A stretch of 64,000 nt of DNA from Linum tenue (lineage: Eukaryota > Streptophyta > Magnoliopsida > Malpighiales > Linaceae), in the NCBI GenBank assembly GCA_946122785.1, contig CAMGYJ010000002.1:69217703-69281702 (forward strand), given 5' to 3'. A program made the translations under genes and the position numbers. Within the stretch, counting starts at the first letter, position 1. Every line of letters begins with the position of its first letter. Below the pieces are notes generated by a model that saw only the letters and a program-made list of their open reading frames with translations, made no database searches and was not told where the DNA came from. Below are positions 59,551 through 64,000 of this stretch, piece after piece.

Positions 59551-60816
59551 GGCTTAATTGCAAGTTTGGTCACTCGAATTGTTACAAAATTTCACGTTTG
59601 CCACTCAAATTAATTTATTCCATTTATAGTCACTTAAATTAGGTTAACAGTCCAAGTTTGGTCACTGGCCGTTAGTCTCCGTTAACTTTTGCTGATGTGG
59701 CGGTCAACTCTTATAGTTGACCGTTAAATGCATGACGTGGCAATTAAAAAAATTTAAATTTAAAATTTAAAAATTTAAAATTTCCACCTCTAACTACGGC
59801 GGTTACCTTCCGACGTTTCCGCGTCGGAGGAGAAAATATTGTGGTTCCGGACTGCGCTTCCGCGTTCTGGTTGAGCGGGGTAGAAGAAGATGCCACCGCC
59901 GGAGAGGTGGCGTTCCGGCTAGGCGCCTCCCGGAGCTCGATCCTCATTCCCCCTTTTGCCCTCCCCTGTTCCCGATCTCGCCCAGCTCCGTCAATTTGGT
60001 GAAGACTTTCGCGCCGCAGGACTGTTCTTCTTCAGCGGGAGAGGAGGATGGGCAATTCGATTTGGTGGAGATGGTTAATACGATCTTCCCCGCAGGGGAT
60101 TACGAGTATTACTGATGAGGTCCTTGGCTGAATCCGAAATCTTGGGCCATGGTGTGCTCTGCAAGTCCAGATTCGTCTCCAGAATTGCGTCGAATATCCC
60201 TTTCTCGGTCTCTAATGAACACAACAAGAACAATGCGTACAGATTATTCGCCATATTTTAGTTTCATTTTAGACTCCCAGCAAAGACTTGTTCGTAGAGG
60301 TGATTATTTTTTTTTCCCACCAAATCAATGAATTTGATTTTCACAAGAAGTAAGCTATTATCGGTTATGGCGCGAAAGTCTACACCAAATTGACGGAGCT
60401 GGGCGAGATCGGGAACATGGGAGGGCAAAAGGGGGAATGAGATCGAGCTCCGGGAGGCGCCCAGCCGGAACGCCACCTCTCCGGCGGTGGCATCTTCTTC
60501 TACCCCGCTCAACCAGAACGCGGAAGCGCAGTCCGGAACCACAATATTTTCTCCTCCGACGCGGAAACGTCGGAAGGTAACCGCCGTAGTTGAGGTGGAA
60601 ATATTAAATTTTAAATTTTTTAATTGCCACGTCATGCATTTAACGGTCAACTATAAGAGTTGACCGCCACATCAGCAAAAGTTAACGGAGACTAACGGTC
60701 AGTGACCAAACTTGAACTGTTAACCTAATTTAAGTGACTATAAATGGAATAAATTAATTTGAGTGGCAAACGTGAAATTTTGTAGCAATAGGAGTGACCA
60801 AACTTGCAATTAAGCC
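59551..60816. mobile_element. Mutator-like element with ~450-bp terminal inverted repeats
   Basis: Starts GGCTTAATTGCAAGTTTGGT and ends with its complement. The 10-mer CTATGTTTAA flanks both sides (59541-59550 and 60817-60826). Arms 59551-~60016 and ~60369-60816 are near-identical. The inner 200 bp of each arm is GC-rich and open on the minus strand (ENIVVPDCASAFWLSGVEED, then TAGEVAFRLGASRSS), unlike the AT-rich outer arm, so a captured gene piece is likely. The 350-bp centre also looks exon-like. No transposase. Confidence 0.85.
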
Positions 60817-61249
60817 CTATGTTTAATTTCCTTCTTCGTTAATGGCCATTGCTCTACTCTAGACTCTAGTACTGTATCACGCGCGACTGCAATAAATTAT
60901 ACCCTATCCAAAAAGTTCCATACGACACGATAACAGGCAAGTAGTTGAAGGTATATTTAAGCACAGCATGAGCCCAGGGGCTTGGGATACAGTCAGTAAC
61001 CGTTGGTTACTGATCTGTAAGTAACTCACCCGGAGCCGTTGATCTAGGACGAAGCGATCATGTGATTGGGATTGATGTAGGGTGATGAGGGGTATTTCTG
61101 TCCTCTTTTGAATTTTTAATTGTTTATTTTTTTTAATTTGTCCAACATTTATTAGTTTGCTTTGCATGGAGGAGAGAGAGTTAGTGGCTTATCTCTACAA
61201 CTCTCTTTTCCTCTTTCTTTGTTCCTTTCTCTCTCTCATTCTCCTTATT

Positions 61250-61350
61250 CTCTAGATCTAATCTCTTATTCTGTTCTTCATTTTTCTATCTCTCTTCCAA
61301 TCTCCTTCTTCTCTAGATCTAATCTCTTATTATGTTCTTCATTTTTTCTC
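61250..61350 (+). repeat. Tandem duplication in a CT-rich tract
   Basis: Two copies of a ~65-bp unit starting 'ctctagatctaatctcttat' lie in a pyrimidine-rich stretch resembling a transcript leader. A donor-like 'ctag|gtgagttg' follows at about 61449. No convincing protein frame. Confidence 0.5.
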
Positions 61351-61599
61351 TATAACAATCGATGAAGGAAAGGTGCAGCCTCCTTTTTTCAAGTCCTCAG
61401 CTTCAAAATTGGTGACGCTCCATATCAACCAAGAGGGGACAAATCTAGGTGAGTTGAGTTTGCATGTTTTAGTTTTTGTTTGTGAATTTTCAATTCCAAT
61501 CTTCCTCTTTTTTTTCTTCTTTTGGTGTTCTCTTTTGCGGAGGAGGAAACGAGAGGAGGCAGAAGAAAGACATGTGAAGTACGTCTTAGTTTTATGTAT

Positions 61600-62215
61600 A
61601 TTGTTGTTACCATACTATACCATGGCGGTATTGTGTGGTAACTAGATGTATATTGTGGTTACCATACTACACCATATGGTAATGTGTGGTAACTCGATGT
61701 ATACAATATGGTTACCATATTTTACCATGAAAGTAGAGTGTGGTAATCGACATCAATTCAGAGAAAGGAGATTCAGAAGACAATGAAGGGGACAAGAAAC
61801 CGAAGAAAGTTGTAATTATATATATACCACACTATACCATATGGTAATGTGTGGTAACTAAATGTATTTTTATGCATACCATGTTTTACTATGGTCGTAG
61901 ATGGTGGTAATTATATTTATATTTGTTGTTAAATGGTTTTACGTTCTCTTACCATGTGGTATTGTATGGTAATTATGATTGTTTTATGGTCATTCGATTT
62001 ACCATGTTCTACTATGGTGGTATTGTATGATAGTTAGATTTATAATTTTTTGTAACATATTTTACCACGCTATACCATGTGGTATTGTATGGTAGTTAGA
62101 TTTCTAATTTTATTTTAGCATTTATACCATATGGTATTGTATGGTAATTAGATTTGTAATTTTCTTTAACATATTTTACCATGTTATACCATAGTAGTAG
62201 AAAGTGATAGTCATA
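61600..62215. repeat. Degenerate tandem array with TTACCAT/ATGGTAA palindromes
   Basis: Eight or so copies of a ~70-bp unit. Each has 'ttaccat..taccatatggta' followed by 'tgtgtggtaact', 'agatgtata' or related words, with growing divergence to the right. Each unit can form a small hairpin around ccATATGG. Confidence 0.65.
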
Positions 62216-62680
62216 TTCATACTTGTAATTACCCTTCTTGGCAGAGAATTATTAAATGAAAATTTCATCATTCAATTTGAGTTGGAGTTGGAGTAGAGAG
62301 AGCTGAGATTGTTGAATTCATATTTGTTTTAGAGATAGAGTTAGTGTGCAGAGAGCATGTACTTTTTTTTCTTTATTTTTTCAGTTGTAGATAGGAGAGA
62401 GAAGAAATAATTTAATTTTTCTTTTAATAATAGATCAAAGACTGACAGAGGGAAACATGTGGGGGACGGGGAGTGGGGTCCACGTTCGGTCAAAAGAAGG
62501 CGTCAGGTCGTCAGCATTAAATGGGTGGTGAATGTAAATTACCCTACTGCCCCTCCGTGTTTCATTTAAATAAAAGGGAACGGCTCAGATGCAGACACGT
62601 GGAGGACAGAGGAAGGGGTTACGCACGGTTACTGAGGATAGGGTTACTAACCTGATCCGGACCCGAGCCCAGGCCAGTGA

Positions 62681-63309
62681 TCTGCTCTCCTCCATATCCA
62701 AAACCGCATTACATGCATACCACATGCAAGCTTGTACTAGTGGCCAGATACAATACAAACCTTTCTATACTTCCACAGTTTCAGTACATACTAATTTCTA
62801 CGAACCCACTTCTCCCTCTTGTTCTCTCACCATCAGTAGTACTCATGATTTAGTGGTACAATCATGCGTTGCTGATCGGTATGTCAACAAAAACAAACGA
62901 TAAGTATGTGCGTGAACTTTACAAATTCAATTTGTGCTAGCTCGTTTACAAGTAGAGAGGAAACTAGTTTCACTATTTCGATGAAACTATGTATAACAAA
63001 CTACTAAGGATCAAAAAGTACAAATATATCAATTCTTTTATGATAAACGGAAAAGGGAAAGAAATATATCGCAAAAACTAAATAAAAAAATTTGGACGAA
63101 ACTCATACACTGTGAGACTCTAAGACTGCCAATCGTAGATCAGATAACAAATTGAGTGTTAGCACATTAACCTAACTCATATACATCCTACCCAGCCGAC
63201 TCATAATATGCTAATTTTATGGTTCGGCAGCCAAGGTACTACCAACCAGGGTTCTCTCACATAGCTAGCCAGCCACCACTCGGTACCGACCTACCCCTGA
63301 TCCTCTTCC
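62681..63309. other. Intergenic sequence without a recognised gene
   Basis: Nothing recognised. Confidence 0.4.
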
Positions 63310-64000
63310 TAGGGATGACAATGATGCGGATTTTTAGCGGATTCCTCATCCTCTTTTCCACATAGCCGAATCCATACCCACCTCATACACATAAGAAGGG
63401 AGCTTTTGCAACCCTATCCTCTTACTTACGATTTTTCGGGTACCCATGGGTAATACCCACCATGTATATCCAATATTACAATATCTATAATTCAACATAT
63501 AGGTCTTCATTTATAATACTAAACAGACCTAATAAATCATGAAATCAACAAAGAGATAATCATTCTCAATACAAATTCAAAGAATTCAATCCTAAAATAT
63601 CCAATAATTAAAACAAAGTACAATACTATCCAAATCATTCATTTTTTACTCACACATATACTAAGTAATAAACAACTAACATAATCTTGTTTACATGAGG
63701 AAAAGCGAAAGAGTGAAAGGATAATTGAGGAAATGAACTTAGTGTTTGGTTTGGGTGACCACTCAATTACATTTCTACTTTTTATTTTTATTAATTATCA
63801 TTCTCGCCATTGAAGTTACAATACGACCCTTATATTTTTAATATATGAAGAGATAATCTTAGTGGGACATGTATAGCTATGAGTATGCTTATGGATCGAA
63901 AATGCTAAAACCAAATATGTCTCATCCCATCAAGCATTTTGTTGGTTTTACACATACATGCCCCATACCCAATCAATATGGTAATTCCCCACATTGATTA
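63310..64000. mobile_element. Left part of a hAT-like element running off the window
   Basis: Starts TAGGGATGACAATGATGCGG, followed by 'gggtacccatgggtaatacc', like the hAT-type MITEs elsewhere in the window. The right end is not inside the window, so the assignment is tentative. Confidence 0.4.

Larger units (their letters stand above)
60970..62680. mobile_element. Possible Mutator-like element with degenerate inverted ends
   Basis: The left end reads GGGGCTTGGGATACAGTCAG then 'taacc'; the right end, inverted, reads TGGGCTCGGGTCCGGATCAG then 'gttagtaacc'. Both then have 'gtaac' and 'gagccgtt' blocks. The match is imperfect and no target duplication was fixed. Inside are CT-rich leader-like sequence and the palindromic array. 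Confidence 0.4.

Noticed and set aside
61373..61645. 90-codon plus-strand frame as a small secreted or membrane protein
   Set aside because: It is a run of Phe/Ser from T-rich DNA within a repeat-rich region, with no recognised motif.

Overview
The window is nuclear DNA of a flowering plant, most likely a eudicot. The evidence is split genes with plant-type introns, a nuclear gene for the photosystem II subunit PsbX with a transit peptide, an R2R3-MYB of the proanthocyanidin-regulator type, and many short AT-rich transposons with target duplications. The species cannot be named from the sequence.

The left 28 kb is gene-dense. In order it holds: the 5' end of an R2R3-MYB gene (-); a stress-responsive A/B-barrel protein (-) facing an acyl-CoA-binding protein (+) across a shared promoter; two tandem asparagine synthetase genes (-); ribosomal protein S3 (+); the large subunit of replication protein A (+) tail to tail with PsbX (-); and an MscS-like mechanosensitive channel of the MSL10 type (-). 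The two asparagine synthetase copies differ. Copy A is complete, but its first exon lies 2.36 kb upstream behind a GC-AG intron that holds a hAT-type MITE and a TIR element with a captured cytochrome P450 fragment. Copy B has exons 2 onward but no exon 1 (the exon with the glutaminase cysteine) that I can find, and a Helitron terminus lies about 260 bp upstream of its first visible exon.

From 28 kb to the end the window is mostly transposon debris with a few genes. These are a RING-H2 (ATL-type) gene split by an in-frame TAG, a decayed GNAT acetyltransferase pseudogene, and an intact LURP-one-related gene. Mobile DNA includes hAT-like elements with 8-bp target duplications, Mutator-like elements with 9-10-bp duplications and long arms, three Helitron-like 3' ends, a LINE reverse-transcriptase remnant, a nearly loopless 1-kb hairpin, and a palindrome-rich tandem array.

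No bacterial-type operon, CRISPR array or defence cassette is present, and I saw no complete tRNA or rRNA gene. The intact genes are ordinary housekeeping, metabolic and stress genes without a shared pathway. The novelty lies in how transposons have reshaped the asparagine synthetase pair and in several unusual foldback elements. Exon boundaries were placed by eye from splice signals, reading phase and remembered family consensus.
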